Positions 11,601 to 24,987 of a stretch of 64,000 bases of DNA are shown piece by piece (positions within the stretch are counted from its first letter, which is position 1; each line of letters starts with the position of its first letter). The position numbers and the translations under genes are program-made. This DNA comes from Cyprinodon diabolis (Eukaryota; Chordata; Actinopteri; Cyprinodontiformes; Cyprinodontidae): NCBI GenBank assembly GCA_030533445.1, contig JARPUW010000270.1:1-64000 (forward strand), written 5' to 3'. A model generated the notes under the pieces. That model saw nothing but the letters and a program-made list of their open reading frames with translations, did not search any database and was not told the origin of the DNA.

Positions 11601-13116
11601 CAATCATCTAGAGCTGAAAACTAACAATATAAAGTAGATTTGAGCAGATGTTTTTGGTTCCAAGCTTCAAATCAGAAGTTGAGGCCAAAACGCTCTTTTC
11701 ACAGTGAGATAATGCCATTTTGGCCTCTGGAGTTGTAACAGACAAACCATTAATGATACAGCCATGATCTTTTCTGGCAATCATCTAGAGCTGAAAACTA
11801 ACAATATAAAGTAGATTTGAGCAGATGTTTTTGGTTCCAAGCTTCAAATCAGAAGGTTGAGGCCAAAACGCTCTTTTCACAGTGAGATAATGCCATTTTG
11901 GCCTCTGGAGTTGTAACAGACAAACCATTAATGATACAGCCATGATCTTTTCTGGCAATCATCTAGAGCTGAAAACTAACAATATAAAGTAGATTTGAGC
12001 AGATGTTTTTGGTTCCAAGCTTCAAATCAGAAGTTGAGGCCAAAACGCTCTTTTCACAGTGAGATAATGCCATTTTGGCCTCTGGAGTTGTAACAGACAA
12101 ACCATTAATGATACAGCCATGATCTTTTCTGGCAATCATCTAGAGCTGAAAACTAACAATATAAAGTAGATTTGAGCAGATGTTTTTGGTTCCAAGCTTC
12201 AAATCAGAAGGTTGAGGCCAAAACGCTCTTTTCACAGTGAGATAATGCCATTTTGGCCTCTGGAGTTGTAACAGACAAACCATTAATGATACAGCCATGA
12301 TCTTTTCTGGCAATCATCTAGAGCTGAAAACTAACAATATAAAGTAGATTTGATTGGATGTTTTTGGTTCCAAGCGTCAAATCAGAAGGTTGAGGCCAAA
12401 ACGCTCTTTTCACAGTGAGATAATGCCATTTTGGCCTCTGGAGTTGTAACAGAAAAACCATTAATGATACAGCCATGATCTTTTCTGGCAATCATCTAGA
12501 GCTGAAAACTAACAATATAAAGTAGATTTGAGCAGATGTTTTTGGTTCCAAGCTTCAAATCAGAAGGTTGAGGCCAAAACGCTCTTTTCACAGTGAGATA
12601 ATGCCATTTTGGCCTCTGGAGTTGTAACAGACAAACCATTAATGATACAGCCATGATCTTTTCTAGCAATCATCTAGAGCTGAAAACTAACAATATAAAG
12701 TAGATTTGAGCAGATGTTTTAGGTTCCAAGCTTCAAATCAGAAGTTGAGGCCAAAACGCTCATTTCACAGTGAGATAATGCCATTTTGGCCTCTGGAGTT
12801 GTAACAGACAAACCATTAATGATACAGCCATGATCTTTTCTGGCAATCATCTAGAGCTGAAAACTAACAATATAAAGTAGATTTGAGCAGATGTTTTTGG
12901 TTCCAAGCTTCAAATCAGAAGTTGAGGCCAAAACGCTCTTTTCACAGTGAGATAATGCCATTTTGGCCTCTGGAGTTGTAACAGACAAACCATTAATGAT
13001 ACAGCCATGATCTTTTCTGGCAATCATCTAGAGCTGAAAACTAACAATATAAAGTAGATTTGAGCAGATGTTTTTGGTTCCAAGCTTCAAATCAGAAGGT
13101 TGAGGCCAAAACGCTC
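8509..13116 (+). repeat. 26-monomer segment, 4608 bp
   Basis: The order is K(CATATAG), W, W, aP, aQ, W, G, L, C, X, R, aW, F, K, N, X, R, aW, B, W, B, D, E-B, R, aW, B. The first 19 monomers (8509-11873) match 24988-28352 in order and spacing, offset 16479 bp (93 monomers). The next CATATAG monomer starts right at its end, so 8509-13116 is one full spacing of that marker. Confidence 0.88.
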
Positions 13117-13293
13117 TTTTCACAGTGAGATAATGCCATTTTGGCCTCTGGAGTTGTAACAGACAAAACATTAATGATACAGCCATGATCTTTTCTGGCA
13201 ATCATATAGAGATGAAAACTAACAATATAAAGTAGATTTGAGCAGATGTTTTTGGTTCCAAGCTTCAAATCAGAAGTTGAGGCCAAAACGCTC
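13117..13293 (+). repeat. Chimeric K/W monomer
   Basis: The left half is K type (ACAAAAC, CATATAG, GAGATG) and the right half is consensus (GTTTTTGGTTCC, TTCAAATC, AACGCTC). The switch falls between GAGATG and the T tract. Beside the intact series at 8509 (K, W, W, aP), this locus reads K/W chimera, W, aP. That fits an in-register exchange that removed exactly one monomer. Confidence 0.88.
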
Positions 13294-13824
13294 TTTTCAC
13301 AGTGAGATAATGCCATTTTGGCCTCTGGAGTTGTAACAGACAAACCATTAATGATACAGCCATGATCTTTTCTGGCAATCATCTAGAGCTGAAAACTAAC
13401 AATATAAAGTAGATTTGAGCAGATGTTTTTGGTTCCAAGCTTCAAATCAGAAGTTGAGGCCAAAACGCTCATTTCACAGTGAGATAATGCCATTTTGGCC
13501 TCTGGAGTTGTAACAGACAAACCATTAATGATACAGCCATGATCTTTTCAGGCAATCACCTAGAGCTGAAAACTAACAATATAAAGTAGATTTGAGCAGA
13601 TGTTTTTGGTTCCAAGCTTCAAATCAGAAGTTGAGGCCAAAACGCTCATTTCACAGTGAGATAATGCCATTTTGGCCTCTGGAGTTGTAACAGACAAACC
13701 ATTAATGATACAGCCATGATCTTTTCTGGCAATCACCTAGAGCTGAAAACTAACAATATAAAGTAGATTTGAGCAGATGTTTTTGGTTCCAAGCTTCAAA
13801 TCAGAAGTTGAGGCCAAAACGCTA
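13294..13824 (+). repeat. W-aP-aQ linker with a second one-monomer deletion
   Basis: The order is W, aP, aQ, running straight into G at 13825. At 9040-9747 and 25519-26226 the order is aP, aQ, W, G. The aQ monomer here ends CGCTA, which elsewhere belongs to the W before G, so its tail has been replaced and one monomer lost. Confidence 0.85.
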
Positions 13825-16800
13825 TTTTCACAGTGAGATAATGCCGTTTTGGCCTCTGGAGTTGTAACAGACAAACCATTAATGATACAGCCATGATCTT
13901 TTCTGGCAATCATCTAGAGCTGAAAACTAACAATATAAAGTAGATTTGAGCAGATGTTTTTGGTTCCAAGCTTCAAATCAGAAGTTGAGGCCAAAACGCT
14001 CTTTTCACAGTGAGATAATGCCATTTTGGCCTCTGGAGTTGTAACAGACAAACCATTAATGATACAGCCATGATCTTTTCTGGCAATCATCTAGAGCTGA
14101 AAACTAACAATATAAAGTAGATTTGAGCAGATGTTTTTGGCTCTAAGCTTCAAAACAGAAGTTGAGGCCAAAACGCTCTTTTCACAGTGAGATAATGCCA
14201 TTTTGGCCTCTGGAGTTGTAACAGACAAACCATTAATGATACAGCCATGATCTTTTCTGGCAATCATCTAGAGCTGAAAACCAACAATATAAAGTAGATT
14301 TGAGCAGATGTTTTTGGTTCCAAGCTTCAAATCAGAAGTTGAGGCCAAAACGCTCTTTTCACAGTGAGATAATGCCATTTTGGCCTCTGGAGTTGTAACA
14401 GACAAACCATTAATGATACAGCCATGATCTTTTCTGGCAATCATCTAGAGCTGAAAACTGACAATATAAAGTAGATTTGAGCAGATTTTTTTGGCTCCAA
14501 GCTTCAAAACAGAAGTTGAGGCCAAAAAGCTCTTTTCACAGTGAGATAATGCCATTTTGGCCTCTGGAGTTGTAACAGACAAACCATTAATGATACAGCC
14601 ATGATCTTTTCTAGCAATCATCTAGAGCTGAAAACTAACAATATAAAGTAGATTTGAGCAGATGTTTTAGGTTCCAAGCTTCAAATCAGAAGTTGAGGCC
14701 AAAACGCTCATTTCACAGTGAGATAATGCCATTTTGGCCTCTGGAGTTGTAACAGACAAACCATTAATGATACAGCCATGATCTTTTCTGGCAATCATCT
14801 AGAGCTGAAAACTAACAATATAAAGTAGATTTGAGCAGATGTTTTTGGTTCCAAGCTTCAAATCAGAAGTTGAGGCCAAAACGCTCTTTTCACAGTGAGA
14901 TAATGCCATTTTGGCCTCTGGAGTTGTAACAGACAAACCATTAATGATACAGCCATGATCTTTTCTGGCAATCATCTAGAGCTGAAAACTAACAATATAA
15001 AGTAGATTTGAGCAGATGTTTTTGGTTCCAAGCTTCAAATCAGAAGGTTTAGGCCAAAACGCTCTTTTCACAGTGAGATAATGCCATTTTGGCCTCTGGA
15101 GTTGTAACAGACAAAACATTAATGATACAGCCATGATCTTTTCTGGCAATCATCTAGAGATGAAAACTAACAATATAAAGTAGATTTGAGCAGATTTTTT
15201 TGGCTCCAAGCTTCAAAACAGAAGTTGAGGCCAAAAAGCTCTTTTCACAGTGAGATAATGCCAATTTGGCCTCTGGAGTTGTAACAGACAAACCATTAAT
15301 GATACAGCCATGATCTTTTCTGGCAATCATCTAGAGCTGAAAACTAACAATATAAAGTAGATTTGAGCAGATGTTTTTGGTTCCAAGCTTCAAATCAGAA
15401 GTTGAGGCCAAAACGCTCTTTTCACAGTGAGATAATGCCATTTTGGCCTCTGGAGTTGTAACAGACAAACCATTAATGATACAGCCATGGTCTTTTCTGG
15501 CAATCATCTAGAGCTGAAAACTGACAATATAAAGTAGATTTGAGCAGATTTTTTTGGCTCCAAGCTTCAAAACAGAAGTTGAGGCCAAAAAGCTCTTTTC
15601 ACAGTGAGATAATGCCATTTTGGCCTCTGGGGTTGTAACAGACAAACCATTAATGATACAGCCATGATCTTTTCTAGCAATCATCTAGAGCTGAAAACTA
15701 ACAATATAAAGTAGATTTGAGCAGATGTTTTAGGTTCCAAGCTTCAAATCAGAAGTTGAGGCCAAAACGCTCATTTCACAGTGAGATAATGCCATTTTGG
15801 CCTCTGGAGTTGTAACAGACAAACCATTAATGATACAGCCATGATCTTTTCTGGCAATCATCTAGAGCTGAAAACTAACAATATAAAGTAGATTTGAGCA
15901 GATGTTTTTGGTTCCAAGCTTCAAATCAGAAGTTGAGGCCAAAACGCTCTTTTCACAGTGAGATAATGCCATTTTGGCCTCTGGAGTTGTAACAGACAAA
16001 CCATTAATGATACAGCCATGATCTTTTCTGGCAATCATCTAGAGCTGAAAACTAACAATATAAAGTAGATTTGAGCAGATGTTTTTGGTTCCAAGCTTCA
16101 AATCAGAAGGTTGAGGCCAAAACGCTCTTTTCACAGTGAGATAATGCCATTTTGGCCTCTGGAGTTGTAACAGACAAAACATTAATGATACAGCCATGAT
16201 CTTTTCTGGCAATCATCTAGAGATGAAAACTAACAATATAAAGTAGATTTGAGCAGATTTTTTTGGCTCCAAGCTTCAAAACAGAAGTTGAGGCCAAAAA
16301 GCTCTTTTCACAGTGAGATAATGCCATTTTGGCCTCTGGAGTTGTAACAGACAAACCATTAATGATACAGCCATGATCTTTTCTGGCAATCATCTAGAGC
16401 TGAAAACTAACAATATAAAGTAGATTTGAGCAGATGTTTTTGGTTCCAAGCTTCAAATCAGAAGTTGAGGCCAAAACGCTCTTTTCACAGTGAGATAATG
16501 CCATTTTGGCCTCTGGAGTTGTAACAGAAAAACCATTAATGATACAGCCATGATCTTTTCTGGCAATCATCTAGAGATGAAAACTAACAATATAAAGTAG
16601 ATTTGAGCAGATTTTTTTGGCTCCAAGCTTCAAAACAGAAGTTGAGGCCAAAAAGCTCTTTTCACAGTGAGATAATGCCATTTTGGCCTCTGGAGTTGTA
16701 ACAGACAAACCATTAATGATACAGCCATGATCTTTTCTGGCAATCATCTAGAGCTGAAAACTAACAATATAAAGTAGATTTGAGCAGATGTTTTTGGTTC

Positions 16801-17722
16801 CAAGCTTCAAATCAGAAGTTGAGGCCAAAACGCTCTTTTCACAGTGAGATAATGCCATTTTGGCCTCTGGAGTTGTAACAGACAAACCATTAATGATACA
16901 GCCATGATCTTTTCTGGCAATCATCTAGAGCTGAAAACTAACAATATAAAGTAGATTTGAGCAGATGTTTTTGGTTCCAAGCTTCAAATCAGAAGTTGAG
17001 GCCAAAACGCTCTTTTCACAGTGAGATAATGCCATTTTGGCCTCTGGAGTTGTAACAGACAAACCATTAATGATACAGCCATGATCTTTTCTGGCAATCA
17101 TCTAGAGCTGAAAACTAACAATATAAAGTAGATTTGAGCAGATGTTTTTGGTTCCAAGCTTCAAATCAGAAGGTTGAGGCCAAAACGCTCTTTTCACAGT
17201 GAGATAATGCCATTTTGGCCTCTGGAGTTGTAACAGACAAACCATTAATGATACAGCCATGATCTTTTCTGGCAATCATCTAGAGCTGAAAACTAACAAT
17301 ATAAAGTAGATTTGAGCAGATGTTTTTGGCTCCAAGCTTCAAAACAGAAGTTGAGGCCAAAACGCTCTTTTCACAGTGAGATAATGCCATTTTGGCCTCT
17401 GGAGTTGTAACAGACAAACCATTAATGATACAGCCATGATCTTTTCTGGCAATCATCTAGAGCTGAAAACTAACAATATAAAGTAGATTTGATTGGATGT
17501 TTTTGGTTCCAAGCGTCAAATCAGAAGGTTGAGGCCAAAACGCTCTTTTCACAGTGAGATAATGCCATTTTGGCCTCTGGAGTTGTAACAGACAAACCAT
17601 TAATGATACAGCCATGATCTTTTCTGGCAATCATCTAGAGCTGAAAACTAACAATATAAAGTAGATTTGAGCAGATGTTTTTGGTTCCAAGCTTCAAATC
17701 AGAAGTTGAGGCCAAAACGCTC
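13825..17722 (+). repeat. 22-monomer higher-order block, copy 2
   Basis: Same order and 3898-bp length as 3190-7087 (offset 10635 bp) and 26050-29947 (offset 12225 bp). A copy-specific change is CATGGTCTTTT in the second X monomer near 15490, which removes its GATC. The G monomer here follows CGCTA, as in copy 3 and unlike copy 1. Confidence 0.9.
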
Positions 17723-18254
17723 ATTTCACAGTGAGATAATGCCATTTTGGCCTCTGGAGTTGTAACAGACAAACCATTAATGATACAGCCATGATCTTTT
17801 CTGGCAATCATCTAGAGCTGAAAACTAACAATATAAAGTAGATTTGAGCAGATGTTTTTGGTTCCAAGCTTCAAATCAGAAGTTGAGGCCAAAACGCTCT
17901 TTTCACAGTGAGATAATGCCATTTTGGCCTCTGGAGTTGTAACAGACAAACCATTAATGATACAGCCATGATCTTTTCTGGCAATCATCTAGAGCTGAAA
18001 ACTAACAATATAAAGTAGATTTGAGCAGATGTTTTTGGTTCCAAGCTTCAAATCAGAAGTTGAGGCCAAAACGCTCTTTTCACAGTGAGATAATGCCATT
18101 TTGGCCTCTGGAGTTGTAACAGACAAACCATTAATGATACAGCCATGATCTTTTCTGGCAATCATCTAGAGCTGAAAACTAACAATATAAAGTAGATTTG
18201 AGCAGATGTTTTTGGTTCCAAGCTTCAAATCAGAAGGTTGAGGCCAAAACGCTC

Positions 18255-20026
18255 TTTTCACAGTGAGATAATGCCATTTTGGCCTCTGGAGTTGTAACAG
18301 ACAAACCATTAATGATACAGCCATGATCTTTTCTGGCAATCATCTAGAGCTGAAAACTAACAATATAAAGTAGATTTGAGCAGATGTTTTAGGTTCCAAG
18401 CTTCAAATCAGAAGTTGAGGCCAAAACGCTCATTTCACAGTGAGATAATGCCATTTTGGCCTCTGGAGTTGTAACAGACAAACCATTAATGATACAGCCA
18501 TGATCTTTTCTGGCAATCACCTAGAGCTGAAAACCAACAATACAAAGTAGATTTGAGCAGATGTTTTTGGTTCCAAGCTTCAAATCAGAAGTTGAGGCCA
18601 AAACGCTCTTTTCACAGTGAGATAATGCCATTTTGGCCTCTGGAGTTGTAACAGACAAACCATTAATGATACAGCCATGATCTTTTCTGGCAATCATCTA
18701 GAGCTGAAAACTAACAATATAAAGTAGATTTGAGCAGATGTTTTTGGTTCCAAGCTTCAAATCAGAAGTTGAGGCCAAAACGCTCATTTCACAGTGAGAT
18801 AATGCCATTTTGGCCTCTGGAGTTGTAACAGACAAACCATTAATGATACAGCCATGATCTTTTCTGGCAATCACCTAGAGCTGAAAACTAACAATATAAA
18901 GTAGATTTGAGCAGATGTTTTTGGTTCCAAGCTTCAAATCAGAAGGTTGAGGCCAAAACGCTCTTTTCACAGTGAGATAATGCCATTTTGGCCTCTGGAG
19001 TTGTAACAGACAAAACATTAATGATACAGCCATGATCTTTTCTGGCAATCATCTAGAGATGAAAACTAACAATATAAAGTAGATTTGAGCAGATTTTTTT
19101 GGCTCCAAGCTTCAAAACAGAAGTTGAGGCCAAAAAGCTCTTTTCACAGTGAGATAATGCCATTTTGGCCTCTGGAGTTGTAACAGACAAACCATTAATG
19201 ATACAGCCATGATCTTTTCTGGCAATCATCTAGAGCTGAAAACTAACAATATAAAGTAGATTTGAGCAGATGTTTTAGGTTCCAAGCTTCAAATCAGAAG
19301 TTGAGGCCAAAACGCTCATTTCACAGTGAGATAATGCCATTTTGGCCTCTGGAGTTGTAACAGACAAACCATTAATGATACAGCCATGATCTTTTCTGGC
19401 AATCACCTAGAGCTGAAAACCAACAATACAAAGTAGATTTGAGCAGATGTTTTTGGTTCCAAGCTTCAAATCAGAAGTTGAGGCCAAAACGCTCTTTTCA
19501 CAGTGAGATAATGCCATTTTGGCCTCTGGAGTTGTAACAGACAAACCATTAATGATACAGCCATGATCTTTTCTGGCAATCATCTAGAGCTGAAAACTAA
19601 CAATATAAAGTAGATTTGAGCAGATGTTTTTGGTTCCAAGCTTCAAATCAGAAGTTGAGGCCAAAACGCTCATTTCACAGTGAGATAATGCCATTTTGGC
19701 CTCTGGAGTTGTAACAGACAAACCATTAATGATACAGCCATGATCTTTTCAGGCAATCATCTAGAGCTGAAAACTAACAATATAAAGTAGATTTGAGCAG
19801 ATGTTTTTGGTTCCAAGCTTCAAATCAGAAGGTTGAGGCCAAAACGCTCTTTTCACAGTGAGATAATGCCATTTTGGCCTCTGGAGTTGTAACAGACAAA
19901 ACATTAATGATACAGCCATGATCTTTTCTGGCAATCATCTAGAGATGAAAACTAACAATATAAAGTAGATTTGAGCAGATTTTTTTGGCTCCAAGCTTCA
20001 AAACAGAAGTTGAGGCCAAAAAGCTC
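18255..20026 (+). repeat. Tandem 5-monomer duplication (2 x 886 bp)
   Basis: R', aZ, W, aQ(+G), K at 18255-19140 is followed directly by R', aZ, W, aP'(+G), K at 19141-20026. The related locus at 30480-31542 has R', aZ, W, aQ, aP'(+G), K, six monomers instead of ten. The aQ(+G) copy looks like a Q/P' chimera made by the exchange that created the four-monomer difference. Confidence 0.85.
18432..18608 (+). repeat. aZ-type monomer (representative)
   Basis: It starts ATTTCAC, has CAATCACC (XbaI lost), AAAACCAAC and AATACAAAG, which changes the TATA-like motif. It always follows R' and precedes W (18432, 19318, 21622, 30657, 33138, 44123). Confidence 0.85.
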
Positions 20027-23000
20027 TTTTCACAGTGAGATAATGCCATTTTGGCCTCTGGAGTTGTAACAGACAAACCATTAATGATACAGCCATGATC
20101 TTTTCTGGCAATCATCTAGAGCTGAAAACTAACAATATAAAGTAGATTTGAGCAGATGTTTTTGGTTCCAAGCTTCAAATCAGAAGTTGAGGCCAAAACG
20201 CTCTTTTCACAGTGAGATAATGCCATTTTGGCCTATGGAGTTGTAACAGACAAACCATTAATGATACAGCCATGATCTTTTCTGGCAATCATCTAGAGCT
20301 GAAAACTAACAATATAAAGTAGATTTGAGCAGATGTTTTTGGTTCCAAGCTTCAAATCAGAAGTTGAGGCCAAAACGCTCTTTTCACAGTGAGATAATGC
20401 CATTTTGGCCTCTGGAGTTGTAACAGACAAACCATTAATGATACAGCCATGATCTTTTCTGGCAATCATCTAGAGCTGAAAACTAACAATATAAAGTAGA
20501 TTTGAGCAGATGTTTTTGGCTCCAAGCTTCAAAACAGAAGTTGAGGCCAAAACGCTCTTTTCACAGTGAGATAATGCCATTTTGGCCTCTGGAGTTGTAA
20601 CAGACAAACCATTAATGATACAGCCATGATCTTTTCTGGCAATCATCTAGAGCTGAAAACTAACAATATAAAGTAGATTTGATTGGATGTTTTTGGTTCC
20701 AAGCGTCAAATCAGAAGGTTGAGGCCAAAACGCTCTTTTCACAGTGAGATAATGCCATTTTGGCCTCTGGAGTTGTAACAGACAAACCATTAATGATACA
20801 GCCATGATCTTTTCTGGCAATCATCTAGAGCTGAAAACTAACAATATAAAGTAGATTTGAGCAGATGTTTTTGGTTCCAAGCTTCAAATCAGAAGTTGAG
20901 GCCAAAACGCTCATTTCACAGTGAGATAATGCCATTTTGGCCTCTGGAGTTGTAACAGACAAACCATTAATGATACAGCCATGATCTTTTCTGGCAATCA
21001 TCTAGAGCTGAAAACTAACAATATAAAGTAGATTTGAGCAGATGTTTTTGGTTCCAAGCTTCAAATCAGAAGTTGAGGCCAAAACGCTCTTTTCACAGTG
21101 AGATAATGCCATTTTGGCCTCTGGAGTTGTAACAGACAAACCATTAATGATACAGCCATGATCTTTTCTGGCAATCATCTAGAGCTGAAAACTAACAATA
21201 TAAAGTAGATTTGAGCAGATGTTTTTGGTTCCAAGCTTCAAATCAGAAGTTGAGGCCAAAACGCTCTTTTCACAGTGAGATAATGCCATTTTGGCCTCTG
21301 GAGTTGTAACAGACAAACCATTAATGATACAGCCATGATCTTTTCTGGCAATCATCTAGAGCTGAAAACTAACAATATAAAGTAGATTTGAGCAGATGTT
21401 TTTGGTTCCAAGCTTCAAATCAGAAGGTTGAGGCCAAAACGCTCTTTTCACAGTGAGATAATGCCATTTTGGCCTCTGGAGTTGTAACAGACAAACCATT
21501 AATGATACAGCCATGATCTTTTCTGGCAATCATCTAGAGCTGAAAACTAACAATGTAAAGTAGATTTGAGCAGATGTTTTAGGTTCCAAGCTTCAAATCA
21601 GAAGTTGAGGCCAAAACGCTCATTTCACAGTGAGATAATGCCATTTTGGCCTCTGGAGTTGTAACAGACAAACCATTAATGATACAGCCATGATCTTTTC
21701 TGGCAATCACCTAGAGCTGAAAACCAACAATACAAAGTAGATTTGAGCAGATGTTTTTGGTTCCAAGCTTCAAATCAGAAGTTGAGGCCAAAACGCTCTT
21801 TTCACAGTGAGATAATGCCATTTTGGCCTCTGGAGTTGTAACAGACAAACCATTAATGATACAGCCATGATCTTTTCTGGCAATCATCTAGAGCTGAAAA
21901 CTAACAATATAAAGTAGATTTGAGCAGATGTTTTTGGTTCCAAGCTTCAAATCAGAAGTTGAGGCCAAAACGCTCATTTCACAGTGAGATAATGCCATTT
22001 TGGCCTCTGGAGTTGTAACAGACAAACCATTAATGATACAGCCATGATCTTTTCTGGCAATCACCTAGAGCTGAAAACTAACAATATAAAGTAGATTTGA
22101 GCAGATGTTTTTGGTTCCAAGCTTCAAATCAGAAGTTGAGGCCAAAACGCTCATTTCACAGTGAGATAATGCCATTTTGGCCTCTGGAGTTGTAACAGAC
22201 AAACCATTAATGATACAGCCATGATCTTTTCTGGCAATCATCTAGAGCTGAAAACTAACAATATAAAGTAGATTTGAGCAGATGTTTTTGGTTCCAAGCT
22301 TCAAATCAGAAGTTGAGGCCAAAACGCTCTTTTCACAGTGAGATAATGCCATTTTGGCCTCTGGAGTTGTAATAGAAAAACCATTAATGATACAGCCATG
22401 ATCTTTTCTGGCAATCACCTAGAGCTGAAAACTAACAATATAAAGTAGATTTGAGCAGATGTTTTTGGTTCCAAGCTTCAAATCAGAAGTTGAGGCCAAA
22501 ACGCTCTTTTCACAGTGAGATAATGCCATTTTGGCCTCTGGAGTTGTAACAGACAAACCATTAATGATACAGCCATGATCTTTTCTGGCAATCATCTAGA
22601 GCTGAAAACTAACAATATAAAGTAGATTTGAGCAGATGTTTTTGGTTCCAAGCTTCAAATCAGAAGTTGAGGCCAAAACGCTATTTTCACAGTGAGATAA
22701 TGCCGTTTTGGCCTCTGGAGTTGTAACAGACAAACCATTAATGATACAGCCATGATCTTTTCTGGCAATCATCTAGAGCTGAAAACTAACAATATAAAGT
22801 AGATTTGAGCAGATGTTTTTGGTTCCAAGCTTCAAATCAGAAGTTGAGGCCAAAACGCTCTTTTCACAGTGAGATAATGCCATTTTGGCCTCTGGAGTTG
22901 TAACAGACAAACCATTAATGATACAGCCATGATCTTTTCTGGCAATCATCTAGAGCTGAAAACTAACAATATAAAGTAGATTTGAGCAGATGTTTTTGGC

Positions 23001-23214
23001 TCTAAGCTTCAAAACAGAAGTTGAGGCCAAAACGCTCTTTTCACAGTGAGATAATGCCATTTTGGCCTCTGGAGTTGTAACAGACAAACCATTAATGATA
23101 CAGCCATGATCTTTTCTGGCAATCATCTAGAGCTGAAAACGAACAATATAAAGTAGATTTGAGCAGATGTTTTTGGTTCCAAGCTTCAAATCAGAAGTTG
23201 AGGCCAAAACGCTC

Positions 23215-24987
23215 ATTTCACAGTGAGATAATGCCATTTTGGCCTCTGGAGTTGTAACAGACAAACCATTAATGATACAGCCATGATCTTTTCTGGCAAT
23301 CATCTAGAGCTGAAAACTAACAATATAAAGTAGATTTGAGCAGATGTTTTTGGTTCCAAGCTTCAAATCAGAAGTTGAGGCCAAAACGCTCTTTTCACAG
23401 TGAGATAATGCCATTTTGGCCTCTGGAGTTGTAACAGACAAACCATTAATGATACAGCCATGATCTTTTCTGGCAATCATCTAGAGCTGAAAACTAACAA
23501 TATAAAGTAGATTTGAGCAGATGTTTTTGGTTCCAAGCTTCAAATCAGAAGGTTGAGGCCAAAACGCTCTTTTCACAGTGAGATAATGCCATTTTGGCCT
23601 CTGGAGTTGTAACAGACAAAACATTAATGATACAGCCATGATCTTTTCTGGCAATCATCTAGAGCTGAAAACTAACAATATAAAGTAGATTTGAGCAGAT
23701 GTTTTTGGTTCCAAGCTTCAAATCAGAAGTTGAGGCCAAAACGCTCTTTTCACAGTGAGATAATGCCATTTTGGCCTCTGGAGTTGTAACAGACAAACCA
23801 TTAATGATACAGCCATGATCTTTTCTGGCAATCATCTAGAGCTGAAAACTAACAATATAAAGTAGATTTGAGCAGATGTTTTTGGTTCCAAGCTTCAAAT
23901 CAGAAGTTGAGGCCAAAACGCTCTTTTCACAGTGGGATAATGCCATTTTGGCCTCTGGAGTTGTAACAGACAAACCATTAATGATACAGCCATGATCTTT
24001 TCTGGCAATCATCTAGAGCTGAAAACTAACAATATAAAGTAGATTTGAGCAGATGTTTTAGGTTCCAAGCTTCAAATCAGAAGTTGAGGCCAAAACGCTC
24101 ATTTCACAGTGAGATAATGCCATTTTGGACTGTGGAGTTGTAACAGACAAACCATTAATGATACAGCCATGATCTTTTCTGGCAATCATCTAGAGCTGAA
24201 AACTAACAATATAAAGTAGATTTGAGCAGATGTTTTTGGTTCCAAGCTTCAAATCAGAAGTTGAGGCCAAAACGCTCTTTTCACAGTGAGATAATGCCAT
24301 TTTGGCCTCTGGAGTTGTAACAGACAAACCATTAATGATACAGCCATGATCTTTTCTGGCAATCATCTAGAGCTGAAAACTAACAATATAAAGTAGATTT
24401 GAGCAGATGTTTTTGGTTCCAAGCTTCAAATCAGAAGGTTGAGGCCAAAACGCTCTTTTCACAGTGAGATAATGCCATTTTGGCCTCTGGAGTTGTAACA
24501 GACAAACCATTAATGATACAGCCATGATCTTTTCTAGCAATCATCTAGAGCTGAAAACTAACAATATAAAGTAGATTTGAGCAGATGTTTTAGGTTCCAA
24601 GCTTCAAATCAGAAGTTGAGGCCAAAACGCTCATTTCACAGTGAGATAATGCCATTTTGGCCTCTGGAGTTGTAACAGACAAACCATTAATGATACAGCC
24701 ATGATCTTTTCTGGCAATCATCTAGAGCTGAAAACTAACAATATAAAGTAGATTTGAGCAGATGTTTTTGGTTCCAAGCTTCAAATCAGAAGTTGAGGCC
24801 AAAACGCTCTTTTCACAGTGAGATAATGCCATTTTGGCCTCTGGAGTTGTAACAGACAAACCATTAATGATACAGCCATGATCTTTTCTGGCAATCATCT
24901 AGAGCTGAAAACTAACAATATAAAGTAGATTTGAGCAGATGTTTTTGGTTCCAAGCTTCAAATCAGAAGGTTGAGGCCAAAACGCTC
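23215..24987 (+). repeat. Linker segment, 10 monomers
   Basis: The order is aW, B, K/W chimera, W, R'(GTGGGATAAT), a(GGACTGTGG), B, R, aW, B. The GTGGGATAAT to GGACTGTGG pair is the hallmark of the middle-domain unit at 35972-36325, so this linker carries part of that unit about 12 kb upstream of it. Confidence 0.85.
23570..23746 (+). repeat. K/W chimeric monomer with ACAAAAC only
   Basis: It keeps the first K-type change (ACAAAAC) but has GAGCTG and a consensus right half. The switch lies between those sites, earlier than in the chimera at 13117. Matching copies at 35618 and 40048 sit in the same context (after B, before W and a GTGGGATAAT monomer). Confidence 0.8.

Larger units (their letters stand above)
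17723..23214 (+). repeat. R'/Z-rich cassette, copy 1 (31 monomers)
   Basis: The order is aW, W, B, R', aZ, W, aQ(+G), K, R', aZ, W, aP'(+G), K, W, W(GCCTATGG), S, D, W, aW, W, B, R'(AATGTAAAG), aZ, W, aQ, aW, E-Q(GTAATAG), W, G, L, C'. Shared private changes tie it to 29948-34730: GCCTATGG at 20235 and 31751, AATGTAAAG at 21555 and 33071, GTAATAG at 22373 and 33889, each offset by exactly 11516 bp. This copy is four monomers longer. Confidence 0.9.

Noticed and set aside
13092..13382. 96-codon minus-strand open frame as a gene
   Set aside because: Same satellite frame as at 8484, with a few residues changed because the underlying monomer is a K/W chimera. No coding signal.
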